A stretch of 64,000 nt of DNA from Ornithinibacillus scapharcae TW25 (GCF_000190475.1 NZ_AEWH01000044.1:1-64000), one strand, 5' to 3'. Shown: positions 33,223 to 42,899, counted from the first letter of the stretch. Program-made: numbers and translations. Notes: generated from the sequence alone by a model not told the origin.

Positions 33223-33689
33223 TTTGCTTTTCCTTTCTGTTTCTTCTCATCTAAAATGGTTGCTATGATGACAATAATTACCCCAATAGTTAATGAGGAA
33301 TCTGCAATGTTAAAGATTGGGAAGTCATATCCGAAGATAATAAAGTCCAGAAAATCCACTACTTCTTGATGAAATAGCCGATCGATAAAATTACCAATGG
33401 CACCACCCAAGAGTAATCCTAGTCCGCTAGCAAATAGCGCATTTTCTTTTCCAAATTTATGTAGATAATACATGATTCCAATAATAACAATTACAGTGAT
33501 GACATAAAAGAACCCCATTTTACCCTCTAGTATGCCCCAAGCAGCACCTGTATTACGATGTGAGGTTAGGTAAAAGAAATCATGAATAATTGGTATTTGC
33601 TCGTATAACTCCATGTTTTTCACTACAAGAAATTTCGTAAATTGATCTAACGCAATAACAATTATAGCTAATACATAATATCGATACAT
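33219..33689 (-). CDS. lspA: lipoprotein signal peptidase (signal peptidase II)
   Basis: This 156-residue membrane aspartic protease cleaves signal peptides of diacylated prolipoproteins. Four membrane helices are evident. Catalytic aspartates lie in GNFIDRL and [20 protein letters not shown] is also conserved. It overlaps rluD. It follows the ileS terminator, so a separate promoter in the 159-base gap is likely. Confidence 0.95.
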   Translation of the reverse strand: MYRYYVLAIIVIALDQFTKFLVVKNMELYEQIPIIHDFFYLTSHRNTGAAWGILEGKMGFFYVITVIVIIGIMYYLHKFGKENALFASGLGLLLGGAIGNFIDRLFHQEVVDFLDFIIFGYDFPIFNIADSSLTIGVIIVIIATILDEKKQKGKAK

Positions 33690-33798
33690 TCTCGAGTCCT
33701 CCGATTGTACTACTTTCTAATCTCCTACATATGAAAATCCTTAGTTTATCTTATACTTTATTAGGCAAAAATTCAACGATTTACAGGGAAGAATAAAT

Positions 33799-33829
33799 AA
33801 GGAGCACAAATGATTTGTGCTCCTTCTAA
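33799..33829 (-). terminator. ileS terminator
   Basis: On the minus strand AAGGAGCACAAA pairs perfectly with TTTGTGCTCCTT around a three-base loop, then ATTTATTC. It lies about 20 bases after the ileS stop. Confidence 0.8.
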
Positions 33830-33848
33830 AGAATTAAATTATGACCTA

Positions 33849-36605
33849 TTATGCATGGTAATGTTTTTCCACTACATCTGCACAACGTGAACACAGTGTT
33901 GGATGATTGTGATTCTCTCCAACCGTGTCTGATGCTACCCAACAACGTTCACATTTTTCACCAGGATGTTTTTCTACTAAAACATCTACATAGCGATATT
34001 TTGTTAATGATTCAGATTGATCTGTGATAACCGCTTCTGATACGATTAATAATTGATGAACATTTTCGATTGAATTTAGTACTGTTTTTGTTTCCTCATC
34101 TTTTGGAACAACAGTAATTTTGGCCTCTAATGATTTACCTATTACTTTTTCGTTACGAGCATCTTCCAATGCTTTTAGTACGTCATCTCTTACAGCCATA
34201 AAATGATTCCACTTATCTTCAAGCCCATCAAATCCTTCAATCTTTCTAGGCTCTGGGATATCTGTAAGTTGTGGACTCTCTATTTTCACACCAGGGATGT
34301 ATTCCCATACTTCATCTGCAGTATGTGGAATGATCGGTGTAAGCAATTGTACTAGCGTTGTCAAGATTTCATAGTATCCTGTTTGAATACTACGACGTCG
34401 ATGATGATCAGCCGCTTCAATATAGAGGATGTCTTTTGCAAAATCAAGATAGAATGAGCTCAAATCATCTGCACAGAAATTATGGATGCGATGGAAAATA
34501 GGTGAAAACTCATACTTCTCATAGCTTTCTCGAACATCTTGAACAAGGATCTGTAAACGATGTAACATATAACGATCTACTTCTTCTAAATCTCTCTCCG
34601 CAACACGATCTGTTTCAGGATTAAAATCTGCTAGATTTGCTAATAAGAATCGGAATGTATTTCGAATTTTACGGTATGCCTCAGATGTTTGTTTCAGGAT
34701 ATCATCTGAAATACGTACATCTGCTTGATAATCGACAGATGCAACCCATAAACGTAAAATATCTGCACCTAATTGCTTTTGAACTTTTGACGGTACCATA
34801 ACATTACCAAGGGATTTACTCATCTTTCGGCCATTCCCATCTAAAACAAAGCCATGGCTAATAATTGTTTTATATGGTGCTTTTCCAGATACTGCTACAG
34901 CTGTTGATAAGGAAGAGTTAAACCAACCGCGATACTGGTCACTTCCTTCTAAATAAATATCTGCTGGTCTTATGTGATCCTCTCTATTTAACAATACACC
35001 CGCATGAGAAGACCCAGAGTCAAACCAAACATCCATAATGTCAGTTTCCTTAGAAAAATTCCCATTAGGACTATGTTCAGATACGAAACCTTCAGGTAAT
35101 AAGTCCTTTGCTTCACGCTCAAACCATACATTAGATCCAAATTCAGCAAATAGATCTGCAACATGATTGATTGTTTCATCCGTTATAATTGGTGTACCAT
35201 CTTCCCCGTAAAATACCGGGATAGGAACTCCCCATGCGCGTTGACGAGAAATACACCAATCTTCACGGTCGCGTACCATATTGTAAAGTCTTGTTTCTCC
35301 CCAAGCTGGGTACCATTTTACTTCCTTAATCTCATTTAGTATATCTTCACGGAAGTCTTTTATCGATGCAAACCATTGTGCCGTTGCACGGAAAATAGTC
35401 GGTTTTTTTGTCCGCCAGTCATGTGGATAGGAGTGCGTAATTATATTCAGTTTTAATAAAGCACCTGTTTCTTGAAGTTTTTCGGTAATTACTTTATTTG
35501 CATCATCATAAAACAATCCTTCGAAACCTGGCGCTTCACTTGTAAATACACCTTTTTCATCTACAGGACATAAGACATCAAGATTATACTTTGCTGAAAC
35601 ATAAAAGTCATCTTCCCCATGACCAGGTGCAGTATGCACAAGCCCAGTACCAGCGTCTGTTGTAACATGGTCACCAAGCATTACGAGTGACTCACGATCA
35701 TAGAATGGATGTTTAGCTGTTACACGGTCTAATTCTTTTCCTTTAAAGGTTTTGATGACCTGTGGGGTATCCCACTCTAGTTCTTGAGTTATGCTTTCCA
35801 ATAGATCTTCTGCTACCACAAAGTTATCCTGGTTAACGTTTACGACTACATAGTTATAATCTGGATGTACACTAATACCTAAGTTAGCAGGTAAAGTCCA
35901 AGGTGTTGTTGTCCAGATGATGATCTTATCTCCTGTATCAAGCACACCTTTTCCATCCGCAACTTCAAATGCAACAAAAATAGATGCAGAACGTTTATCA
36001 TAATACTCGATTTCTGCCTCTGCTAGCGCAGATTCTGATGAAGGTGACCAGTATACTGGCTTTAAGCCTTTATAGATGTAACCTTGTTTCGCCATTTCAC
36101 CAAATACTCTAATCTGTGCTGCTTCATAATCCTTTGTCAATGTAATATAAGGATTATTCCAGTCAGCACGGACACCAAGCTGTTTAAACTGCTTTCGCTG
36201 TCCATCAACCTGTGTCAGAGCATATTCTTCACATAGTTTTCTAAACTCAGCAACAGACATTTTCTTACGGTCTACTTTTTTATTTTTGGTTAAAGCTGAT
36301 TCGATTGGTAGTCCATGTGTATCCCAACCAGGAATATATGGGGCATGAAAACCTGTCATAGACTTATATCGTGTAATAAAATCTTTTAGAACTTTATTGA
36401 GTGCATGACCAATATGAATATCACCATTAGCATATGGAGGTCCATCATGTAGAATAAATAATGGTCTACCCTTTGTTCTTTCTAGAGTTTTTTCGTATAA
36501 GTTTGCTTGTTCCCACTGTTCCTGACGAACTGGTTCTTTGTTTGGTAGATTTCCACGCATTGGAAAATCCGTTTTTGGCATTAGTAGTGTCTCTTTGTAA
36601 TCCAT
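33849..36605 (-). CDS. ileS: isoleucyl-tRNA synthetase
   Basis: This 918-residue class I synthetase charges tRNA-Ile. It has HIGH at 64-67, an editing (CP1) domain, the KMSKS motif in [12 protein letters not shown] (about 600), an anticodon-binding domain, and a C-terminal zinc module with CERCW and CSRC. The second of two adjacent ATG codons is eight bases after GGAGG and is preferred. Expression is controlled by a T-box leader. B. subtilis has a DksA-like gene (ylyA) between ileS and lspA; it is absent here. Confidence 0.97.
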   Translation of the reverse strand: MDYKETLLMPKTDFPMRGNLPNKEPVRQEQWEQANLYEKTLERTKGRPLFILHDGPPYANGDIHIGHALNKVLKDFITRYKSMTGFHAPYIPGWDTHGLPIESALTKNKKVDRKKMSVAEFRKLCEEYALTQVDGQRKQFKQLGVRADWNNPYITLTKDYEAAQIRVFGEMAKQGYIYKGLKPVYWSPSSESALAEAEIEYYDKRSASIFVAFEVADGKGVLDTGDKIIIWTTTPWTLPANLGISVHPDYNYVVVNVNQDNFVVAEDLLESITQELEWDTPQVIKTFKGKELDRVTAKHPFYDRESLVMLGDHVTTDAGTGLVHTAPGHGEDDFYVSAKYNLDVLCPVDEKGVFTSEAPGFEGLFYDDANKVITEKLQETGALLKLNIITHSYPHDWRTKKPTIFRATAQWFASIKDFREDILNEIKEVKWYPAWGETRLYNMVRDREDWCISRQRAWGVPIPVFYGEDGTPIITDETINHVADLFAEFGSNVWFEREAKDLLPEGFVSEHSPNGNFSKETDIMDVWFDSGSSHAGVLLNREDHIRPADIYLEGSDQYRGWFNSSLSTAVAVSGKAPYKTIISHGFVLDGNGRKMSKSLGNVMVPSKVQKQLGADILRLWVASVDYQADVRISDDILKQTSEAYRKIRNTFRFLLANLADFNPETDRVAERDLEEVDRYMLHRLQILVQDVRESYEKYEFSPIFHRIHNFCADDLSSFYLDFAKDILYIEAADHHRRRSIQTGYYEILTTLVQLLTPIIPHTADEVWEYIPGVKIESPQLTDIPEPRKIEGFDGLEDKWNHFMAVRDDVLKALEDARNEKVIGKSLEAKITVVPKDEETKTVLNSIENVHQLLIVSEAVITDQSESLTKYRYVDVLVEKHPGEKCERCWVASDTVGENHNHPTLCSRCADVVEKHYHA

Positions 36606-36737
36606 CATTATTTCCTCCTTACAACTCTTACAATTCCAAATGAATCAAATAATATTAGAAAAACATGTATTTACTTATCTTCTCCTCAATTGAACTGTTT
36701 TCCTACGATTATAGGGCGAAAAATATCCTTTAAATAA

Positions 36738-36985
36738 AAAAAGCCTCTCAAATCCCAAAAGGGACGAGAAGACTCGCGGTACCACCCTTATAAATTTAAA
36801 ATGTCCAAGAACATTTTAAATTCACTCGATATTCGTAACGTGAATAAGACGTCCAACTTTACTTTATTTTCAAATTGGATACTCAAGAGTGATATTCTAA
36901 AAACGTGCAGTACTAGGCTCTCACCATCTCCTAGCTCGCTTTACTAGCAACTTGTTTTTATACTGTCTCTGTCATAGTATTTAAT
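36738..36985 (-). promoter_or_regulatory. T-box riboswitch of ileS (isoleucine)
   Basis: The minus strand carries the hallmark T-box sequence AGGGTGGTACCGCG (36775-36788). Upstream are the stem I elements, with GGTGAGAGC and the AG-rich loop. The segment GAATATCACTC offers ATC, an isoleucine codon, as specifier. Downstream is a terminator in which CTTCTCGTCCC pairs with GGGATTTGAGAGG, followed by TTTTTTT (36738-36772). Uncharged tRNA-Ile should stabilise the antiterminator and switch ileS on. Confidence 0.95.
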
Positions 36986-37011
36986 AAATATTATTTCCTA
37001 TTTGTCTATGC

Positions 37012-37040
37012 ATTATATGTAAAATATCGCAAAACGTCAA
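37012..37040 (-). promoter_or_regulatory. sigma-A promoter of ileS
   Basis: TTGACG (37035-37040) and TATAAT (37012-37017) are separated by 17 bases on the minus strand, four bases after the divIVA stop. Transcription would start just before the T-box stem I. Confidence 0.85.
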
Positions 37041-37043
37041 GGT

Positions 37044-37547
37044 TTAAGATTCTTGATTCGCTAATTCTAGATCCTGACCCATTTCCACATCGAATAAATC
37101 TTCCCAATCGTCAGATCCAATCATGTCCAATTGTGCTTCTACTAACATTCTTAATCGTGTACGGAATACTTTAGCTTGCTTTTTTAACTCTTCCACCTCT
37201 AAAGCGATTTTACGTGACTTACTCAATGCTTCATTAATAATTCTATCAGCGTTTTTCTCCGCTTCTTTAATAATTAATTTTGATTCTTTAGAAGCATTAC
37301 CTTTTAATTCCTCAGCAGTTTCTTGTGCAATTAGAATTGATTTATTTAAAGTCTCTTCAATATTGGTAAAATGACTTAGTCTCTCATTCATTTGCTCGAT
37401 CTTTTCTTTAAGCTCTTTCTTTTCACGGATGACCAACTCATAATCTTTAATCACTTGATCTAAAAATTCATTTACCTCGTCTTCATCATATCCACGAAAA
37501 CTACGAGTAAATTCTTTATTATGAATATCCAACGGCGTTAATGGCAT
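37044..37547 (-). CDS. divIVA: cell division / polarity protein DivIVA
   Basis: This 167-residue protein recognises negatively curved membrane at poles and septa and recruits MinJ/MinCD, RacA and others. It has the conserved membrane-binding N terminus MPLTPLDIHNKEFTRSFRGYD, with the bulky residue and arginines needed for insertion, and long coiled coils (about 28-140). The C-terminal tail is acidic. AAGGAGG precedes the ATG. It is separated from ylmH by 315 bases with its own promoter. Confidence 0.95.
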   Translation of the reverse strand: MPLTPLDIHNKEFTRSFRGYDEDEVNEFLDQVIKDYELVIREKKELKEKIEQMNERLSHFTNIEETLNKSILIAQETAEELKGNASKESKLIIKEAEKNADRIINEALSKSRKIALEVEELKKQAKVFRTRLRMLVEAQLDMIGSDDWEDLFDVEMGQDLELANQES

Positions 37548-37862
37548 TTCGTTAACCTCCTTCAGTAATTGAAAATTATTAGCAGAGAGGAAAATTTTAA
37601 CTATCTACTAAACATAATACGATAAGTCCATTATTAGTATACCAGTAAATTTCGACAAAAAATATGATTTTCCTGCAAATTTAGATAAAATTATAAGACT
37701 ATGATTGCGAAAATTCATGTTAGACGTGATTCTAATAGTTTATGCGAAAGTTGGGTATACTGAGTTATCTGACAAAAAACGATAAAAAGAACGACTCATT
37801 GATAAACATTATATATCAAAAAGGCATTCTTTTCTATACCTCTAATAGGGCAGTTGTTATTT
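37548..37862 (-). promoter_or_regulatory. ylmH-divIVA intergenic region with candidate divIVA promoter
   Basis: This AT-rich gap has no coding frame of note. On the minus strand TTGTCG (37653-37658) and AATAAT (37630-37635) are 17 bases apart, a plausible divIVA promoter with a leader of about 75 bases. Near 37819-37842 AGGTAT can pair with ATGCCT before TTTTT, a weak terminator for ylmH. Confidence 0.4.
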
Positions 37863-38615
37863 TTAATTTTTCTTTTTAGTTTGACCGTTAACCTCTACAA
37901 GTTTGCTACGTCCCTTACCCCTTAACGAGATTAAATCACCCTCACGGAGAATAAACTTTCCATCTTCTACCAAGCGATAATTCACCTTGACCATTCCTTT
38001 TTGAATGAGATCCTGCGCCTGTTTACGTGATAGGTTATAAATCTCCTTTAGAATGGTATCTAGTCGAAGTGATGACACGATTTTTTCAGATTCATTCCAA
38101 ACGGATTTCTGCTCGATTAACTTATCAAAAGATACCTCTTCGAATGTAATCGTAGCTCGTTTTATCCCTGTTAGATTCATCTGAACATATGAAGCAATGT
38201 CTTTATCAAGAAGAATTTGTATCTTTCCATCACCAGCATAAAGATCACCAAGTTTCTTACGGGATATTCCTAAGGATAAAAATGCCCCCAATACATCTCG
38301 ATGGGCAATGGTAATAAATTTTTCGTGATAGGAAGCTTGGATTAATGAAATATTAAACGTATTATTCGTGATTTCTTCATAATAAGGAGCAATAATAGCT
38401 CGTTTACGTTCAGAATGACTTCCACCACCAAATAACTTGAGCTGTAGCTCATCCCTCGCTGAGCCGATTAACATTTCAATAATCTGTTGTTCTCGAGGAT
38501 CAAGAAAATCTGTTAATTTAGGTTCAAAATATCGCTCCACTTGTTCTTTCCACGATAGTACTTGGTCGATGAAGCTATGCTCCTCGGATCGAAAATGTTG
38601 ATATATATCCATCAT
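37863..38615 (-). CDS. ylmH: S4-domain RNA-binding protein YlmH (RqcP)
   Basis: This 250-residue protein has a C-terminal S4 domain (about 175-240). B. subtilis YlmH/RqcP binds the 50S subunit next to RqcH and supports alanine-tail elongation in ribosome rescue. Its partner gene rqcH is also in this window. The first two codons are both ATG. It starts 13 bases after the ylmG stop region. Confidence 0.92.
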   Translation of the reverse strand: MMDIYQHFRSEEHSFIDQVLSWKEQVERYFEPKLTDFLDPREQQIIEMLIGSARDELQLKLFGGGSHSERKRAIIAPYYEEITNNTFNISLIQASYHEKFITIAHRDVLGAFLSLGISRKKLGDLYAGDGKIQILLDKDIASYVQMNLTGIKRATITFEEVSFDKLIEQKSVWNESEKIVSSLRLDTILKEIYNLSRKQAQDLIQKGMVKVNYRLVEDGKFILREGDLISLRGKGRSKLVEVNGQTKKKN

Positions 38616-38628
38616 AAAAACGTCCTAA

Positions 38629-38910
38629 TTACATAAAGCCAATAATTATAAAATATAGTTCTCTTAAACCAATTCCAGCCACATTTAGAACAATGATGGC
38701 TACAATAGGTGAAAAGTCAATCATTGCGACAGGCTTTATAATTTTTCGAAAAGGTTCTAAATACGGTTCATATAGCTTTGTTAAGAAAGATCCAAAAGAT
38801 GACTCTCTTGCCCCTGGGAACCATGACATAAAGATATAAATTATTAATCCGTAACTATATATTTGCAATGCATAAGCAAGAATTTGAAATATATTACCTA
38901 ACAATACCAA
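38629..38910 (-). CDS. ylmG: YggT-family membrane protein YlmG
   Basis: This 93-residue protein has two hydrophobic segments (about 5-30 and 66-90) and the family motif MSWFPG followed by a PYLEPFRKII amphipathic stretch. It belongs to the division-associated ylm cluster; related proteins affect nucleoid and septum organisation in plastids and cyanobacteria, but the role in Bacillales is unclear. The start is TTG, placed by AAAGGATGG at the end of sepF. Confidence 0.88.
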   Translation of the reverse strand: MVLLGNIFQILAYALQIYSYGLIIYIFMSWFPGARESSFGSFLTKLYEPYLEPFRKIIKPVAMIDFSPIVAIIVLNVAGIGLRELYFIIIGFM

Positions 38911-38915
38911 TTAAA

Positions 38916-39338
38916 TTACCATCCTTTATCTAGATCTTCTTCTAACGTTTCCGTGATTGATCCAGAGACATCAATATTATCTGGTGCACAAAGAAATGTT
39001 TCCGATCCTAATCGTTGGATAACACCATTGACAGCGTAAACTGCTCCACTTAAGAAATCAACGATCCGTTTAGCCTCATAACGCTCGACTCGTTGTAAAT
39101 TAATGACTACTGCACGTTTACTAACAATATGATCTGCAATTTGTTGTGCCTCATCAAATGTTCTGGGTTCACAAAGGATTACTTTAGAAGAGGCTGTTTT
39201 TACACTCTTTAGATTAATTACATTGTTATTGGGTTGTGTGAATTTACTAGGAGCTTCAACGACAGCTTCTTCCACATACTCATATTCGTAATCATCATCC
39301 ATTGCAAAGAAGGTTTTAAACTTGTTTTTGATACTCAT
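38916..39338 (-). CDS. sepF: cell division protein SepF
   Basis: This 140-residue protein anchors FtsZ to the membrane and shapes the septum with FtsA. It has an N-terminal amphipathic membrane helix (MSIKNKFKTFFAM), an acidic linker, and the dimerising core (about 60-135) with CEPRTFDEAQQIADHI and FLSGAVYAVNG. The ATG at 39338 after GAGGTGAAAGG is preferred to an earlier frame start inside ylmE. Confidence 0.94.
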   Translation of the reverse strand: MSIKNKFKTFFAMDDDYEYEYVEEAVVEAPSKFTQPNNNVINLKSVKTASSKVILCEPRTFDEAQQIADHIVSKRAVVINLQRVERYEAKRIVDFLSGAVYAVNGVIQRLGSETFLCAPDNIDVSGSITETLEEDLDKGW

Positions 39339-39348
39339 GCCTTTCACC

Positions 39349-40020
39349 TCACTTATTCGATCCAACTAATTTGGAGCCAATTCTTATATGAGTTGCCCCT
39401 TCTTCGATTGCAATCTCATAATCATTACTCATACCCATCGACAAATATTCACAAGATGAATAGCCTTTATTCTTTATGACATCTCTTAATTCACGAAGTT
39501 CTCGAAAAACTTTATGTAATACTGCTCTATCATCTGTATGTGGAGCCATTGTCATTAGTCCAACAACTCTTACTTTAGTAAATGTAGAAATTTCTTCTAA
39601 AAAAGGCACTATTTCATCAGGTTGCATGCCATGCTTTGACTCTTCACCACTTACATTCACCTGTATGAAACAGTTAATCGTAGAGGAAGATCTTTTTTCA
39701 ATTTCTTTTGCTAATGACAGTCTATCCAAAGAATGAAGATAATCTACCTTGTCGATAATATCTTTTACCTTTCTCGTCTGTAGGCTACCAATAAAATGCC
39801 AAACGGCACGATCACCAATATGATTGTATTTTTCCATAAAACCCTCTTGACGATTTTCACCAAGGTTGACTACACCCGCATTAATTGCTTCTTCTGTCCG
39901 TTCCAACGAAACATATTTTGTCACACCAATGATTGTAATCTCTTCAGGATTTCGTTTTGCAATACGACATGCTTGTTCAATAGAAGCTTGAATGGTATTT
40001 AAATTTTCTGCTACATCCAT
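39349..40020 (-). CDS. ylmE: pyridoxal phosphate homeostasis protein YlmE (YggS/PLPBP)
   Basis: This 223-residue single-domain TIM barrel binds PLP without known catalysis. The PLP lysine is in IGVTKYVS; phosphate contacts are in the LSMGMSNDYEIAI segment and ATHIRIGSKLVG at the end. Loss of homologues disturbs vitamin B6 and amino acid pools. The ATG at 40020 is chosen; the reading frame upstream lies in pgeF. Confidence 0.91.
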   Translation of the reverse strand: MDVAENLNTIQASIEQACRIAKRNPEEITIIGVTKYVSLERTEEAINAGVVNLGENRQEGFMEKYNHIGDRAVWHFIGSLQTRKVKDIIDKVDYLHSLDRLSLAKEIEKRSSSTINCFIQVNVSGEESKHGMQPDEIVPFLEEISTFTKVRVVGLMTMAPHTDDRAVLHKVFRELRELRDVIKNKGYSSCEYLSMGMSNDYEIAIEEGATHIRIGSKLVGSNK

Positions 40021-40045
40021 TACTGCAAATTCTCCTCCTTGACGC

Positions 40046-40858
40046 TTACCTGCTATACCCAATAAACCCTAACATACGACCTGTTTTTCCATTGTCACGT
40101 CGATGTGAAAAAAAGAGTTCTTTATCTCTAAATGTGCAATAATTTGTTATATCTATATTACTACGAAATACCCCAGATTGTACAAGGATTTCGACATTTA
40201 ATTGCTTTAAATCCAATAAATAATGCTTATTTCCCAATGGTGTTAATACTTGCGTTCGATATTCTTCTTGTATTTGATCTTTCACATATTCATCCACTTC
40301 ATAATTATCTTTCGAGATGCACGGTCCTATCGCGACGAAAAGGTCGTCCAATTTCGAACCTAGCTCCTTAAAATTACGCACCATTTCTTCAGCTATTTTC
40401 CCTACAGTTCCCTTCCAACCTGCATGTGCTATACCAATATACCCTGTTACAGGGTCAAAAAAGTAAAGTGGAACACAGTCTGCAAAGAATGCTGTACAAA
40501 GTATTCCTTTGCTATTCGTAATGAGCCCGTCTATTTCTTTTAGAGCCGAATCGACACTTGTGGATCCTTTTCCAGCATCCTTAAAATCGACAATTTGCAC
40601 ACTGTTCTTATGTACTTGTTCACCAGCAATCCATTTTTCTAATGGTATAGTTAAATGACTTGAAAGGACATTACGGTTAGTCAACACATCCTGGGGATTA
40701 TCGGATACATGTAAGCCCAAATTATTAGTAGAGAAATCACCTCTACTTACTCCACCGTTTTTAGTAGTGAAACCTACTCTTAGCGAAGGTTCTATTTCCA
40801 TCCATTTATCGATAAATAGTAACTTAACATCATCATTATGTCGGAACACTTCTTTCAA
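40046..40858 (-). CDS. pgeF: purine nucleoside phosphorylase / laccase-domain protein (YlmD, PgeF)
   Basis: This protein, about 270 residues, belongs to the YfiH/DUF152 family. Conserved metal ligands appear in FADCVPLYFFDP, IAHAGWKGTVG and IGPCISKDNYEV. Members phosphorolyse purine nucleosides, and E. coli PgeF corrects L-Ser misincorporated into peptidoglycan precursors, which would fit the neighbouring wall genes. The probable start is a TTG seven bases after AGGGGG at 40858; an earlier in-frame TTG at 40894 has no clear Shine-Dalgarno and would overlap ylmC. Confidence 0.88.
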   Translation of the reverse strand: MKEVFRHNDDVKLLFIDKWMEIEPSLRVGFTTKNGGVSRGDFSTNNLGLHVSDNPQDVLTNRNVLSSHLTIPLEKWIAGEQVHKNSVQIVDFKDAGKGSTSVDSALKEIDGLITNSKGILCTAFFADCVPLYFFDPVTGYIGIAHAGWKGTVGKIAEEMVRNFKELGSKLDDLFVAIGPCISKDNYEVDEYVKDQIQEEYRTQVLTPLGNKHYLLDLKQLNVEILVQSGVFRSNIDITNYCTFRDKELFFSHRRDNGKTGRMLGFIGYSR

Positions 40859-40886
40859 TTCAATTCCCCCTGATTCCTTGAATAAA

Positions 40887-41144
40887 TCATTCAAGGTATA
40901 GTTTTGGCCCTTCTACATCTCTTACTAAAATGACATCCGTACCTATTGTTACGATGTGCTCCCAATATATCATTAATTCCTCTGGTTTTCCAAAGAATCC
41001 ACCCTTTTTTTCACGTAAATAGATGACTAAGGCAATGATTCTACCACGGTCTGGATCAATTTCTAAATCGGAAATATGTCCAAGACGTCTTCCATCATTG
41101 ATAACAATAACCTCTTTTACTTGAAGTTCGGATAATTTTATCAT
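40887..41144 (-). CDS. ylmC: YlmC/YmxH-family PRC-barrel protein
   Basis: This 85-residue PRC-barrel protein shows IVINDGRRLGHISDLEIDPD and a GGFFGKPEEL loop typical of the YlmC/YmxH family, which is restricted to spore formers. Its biochemical role is unknown. It starts the ylm cluster, about 115 bases after the sigG terminator. Confidence 0.88.
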   Translation of the reverse strand: MIKLSELQVKEVIVINDGRRLGHISDLEIDPDRGRIIALVIYLREKKGGFFGKPEELMIYWEHIVTIGTDVILVRDVEGPKLYLE

Positions 41145-41216
41145 TACGGCTCACCTACCCTTATTAGGAATGTATATGCATGAATGGATACGTTCATTCT
41201 TTGCTTCATAAAATAG

Positions 41217-41249
41217 AAAAAGGAATAGACACGAATGTCCATTCCTTTA
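41217..41249 (-). terminator. sigG terminator
   Basis: On the minus strand AAAGGAATGGACA pairs with TGTCTATTCCTTT (one G-U) around a four- to five-base loop and is followed by a T-rich tract. It lies just after the sigG stop. Confidence 0.88.
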
Positions 41250-41259
41250 AAATCGATTA

Positions 41260-42039
41260 TCACTCAAACATTTGTTTATTCATTTGACTAATGGCAGCTT
41301 TTTCTAGCCGAGAGACTTGAGCTTGCGAGATACCAATCTCATCAGCAACCTCCATCTGTGTTTTCCCTTGGAAAAAACGTTTGTTCAGAATCATTTTCTC
41401 CCTTTCATTTAACTGATACATCCCCTCTTTTAGGGAAAGCTTGTCAACCCATGTATCATCTCTATCTTTATCATCACTTATTTGATCGACTACAAATATA
41501 GGGTCTCCGCCATCATTATAAATAGGCTCAAATAAGGAAACCGGATCTTGTATCGCATCCATTGCAAATACAACATCTGAATGAGGAACACCCATTTCTT
41601 CCGCTATCTCTGCAGGAGTCGGTTCCTTTGACGTTTTATTGATTAGTTTTTCTCGAACTTGTAATGCCTTGTACGCAATATCCCGCAATGACCTCGATAC
41701 CCGAATTGGATTGTTATCCCGTAAATATCTTCGGATTTCACCAATAATCATTGGGACAGCGTACGTAGAGAATCGAACATTATGACTCAAATCAAAATTA
41801 TCAATAGATTTCATCAGTCCAATACAACCAACTTGAAATAAGTCGTCTACATACTCGCCCCGATTATTGAATCGCTGGATTACACTAAGTACCAAACGAA
41901 GATTTCCATTTACCAGTTGCTCGCGAGCCGTTATATCTCCTTCTTGCATTTGAATAAACAATTTCCGCATTTCTTCGTTTGTTAATACAGGAAGTTTTGA
42001 TGTATCTACACCACATATTACTACCTTATGTCTAGTCAT
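41260..42039 (-). CDS. sigG: RNA polymerase sigma-G factor (late forespore)
   Basis: This 259-residue sigma factor drives late forespore genes such as ssp and germination genes. Region 2 contains RLVLSVIQRFNNRGEYVDDL and QVGCIGLMKSIDNFD; region 4 ends with FFQGKTQMEVADEIGISQ and its helix-turn-helix. It is nearly identical to B. subtilis SigG through the core. GGGAGGG precedes the ATG, and a hairpin sits immediately upstream of it. The gene follows sigE, the conserved spoIIG-spoIIIG order. Confidence 0.97.
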   Translation of the reverse strand: MTRHKVVICGVDTSKLPVLTNEEMRKLFIQMQEGDITAREQLVNGNLRLVLSVIQRFNNRGEYVDDLFQVGCIGLMKSIDNFDLSHNVRFSTYAVPMIIGEIRRYLRDNNPIRVSRSLRDIAYKALQVREKLINKTSKEPTPAEIAEEMGVPHSDVVFAMDAIQDPVSLFEPIYNDGGDPIFVVDQISDDKDRDDTWVDKLSLKEGMYQLNEREKMILNKRFFQGKTQMEVADEIGISQAQVSRLEKAAISQMNKQMFE

Positions 42040-42056
42040 TCTGTACCCTCCCAGTT

Positions 42057-42084
42057 GGAGATGCTGTTCAAGGACAGTATCTCC
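42057..42084 (-). promoter_or_regulatory. sigG leader hairpin next to the Shine-Dalgarno
   Basis: On the minus strand GGAGATACTGT pairs with ACAGCATCTCC around a six-base loop, with one A/C mismatch. It ends within a few bases of the sigG ribosome site. A GCATA-like -35 and GGGGAGATAC-like -10 for sigma-F overlap its 5' side but at short spacing. From memory, a comparable leader hairpin in B. subtilis lowers sigG translation. Confidence 0.55.
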
Positions 42085-42161
42085 CCGAGAGGAAAAATTT
42101 ATGCAAATAGAAAAGTACAGTTGGTGCTAGAAATTACACATAAAACCTTTATTATCAAAGG

Positions 42162-42880
42162 CTAAACCATTTTATTAAATTCTTTTTTCAAACGTCTAAT
42201 AATTTTCTTCTCTAAACGTGAAATATAGGATTGAGAGATACCAAGCATATCTGCTACGTCTTTTTGTGTTTTTTCTTCTTCTCCCACTAACCCGAAACGC
42301 AATTCCATAATTTGTTTTTCTCTCGCATTTAATTGTGATAATGCATTTTGAAGTAGGTGTTTATCAACCTTGGTCTCTAAATTTTTAGTAATTACATCAT
42401 CGTCTGTACCTAAGACATCCGATAATAATAATTCATTACCATCCCAATCAATATTTAATGGTTCGTCAAACGAAATCTCAGATTTTAGTTTATTATTTCT
42501 TCTTAGATACATAAGTATCTCATTCTCTATACATCTAGAAGCATATGTAGCCAGTTTAATCTTTTTTCTGGATTAAATGTATTTACCGCTTTTATAAGCC
42601 CAATTGTACCAATACTTATTAAGTCTTCAATATTAATTCCAGTGTTTTCAAATTTTCTAGCAATATAAACAACTAGACGAAGATTTCTCTCTATTAAAAC
42701 TGATCGAGCAGTTGTATCCCCTTTGGAGAGCAATATTAGAAGTTCGCTTTCTTCGTCCTTTGAAAGTGGTGGCGGTAACGCTTCACTACCACCAATATAA
42801 TATATCTCTTTGGACTTAAAGCCTAATTTACTTAATAACTTATACCACCGTATTCGTAAATGATTTAAAATTTTCGCCAT
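42162..42880 (-). pseudogene. sigE: sigma-E precursor with a -1 frameshift in a poly-A run
   Basis: Pro-sigma-E directs early mother-cell transcription after SpoIIGA cleavage. The first part (42880 to 42527) has the pro-sequence with the Tyr27-Tyr28 cleavage site before [16 protein letters not shown] and region 2 up to NTFNPEK, then goes out of frame. The -1 frame continues [18 protein letters not shown] and region 4 to the end KKEFNKMV. Adding one A to the A6 run at 42562-42567 restores [14 protein letters not shown] and a 239-residue protein, the B. subtilis length. All other residues are intact, so a sequence error is more likely than a real mutation. The rest of the sporulation set argues for a functional gene. 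Confidence 0.9.
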
Positions 42881-42899
42881 GTCATATCGCTCCTTTTCG

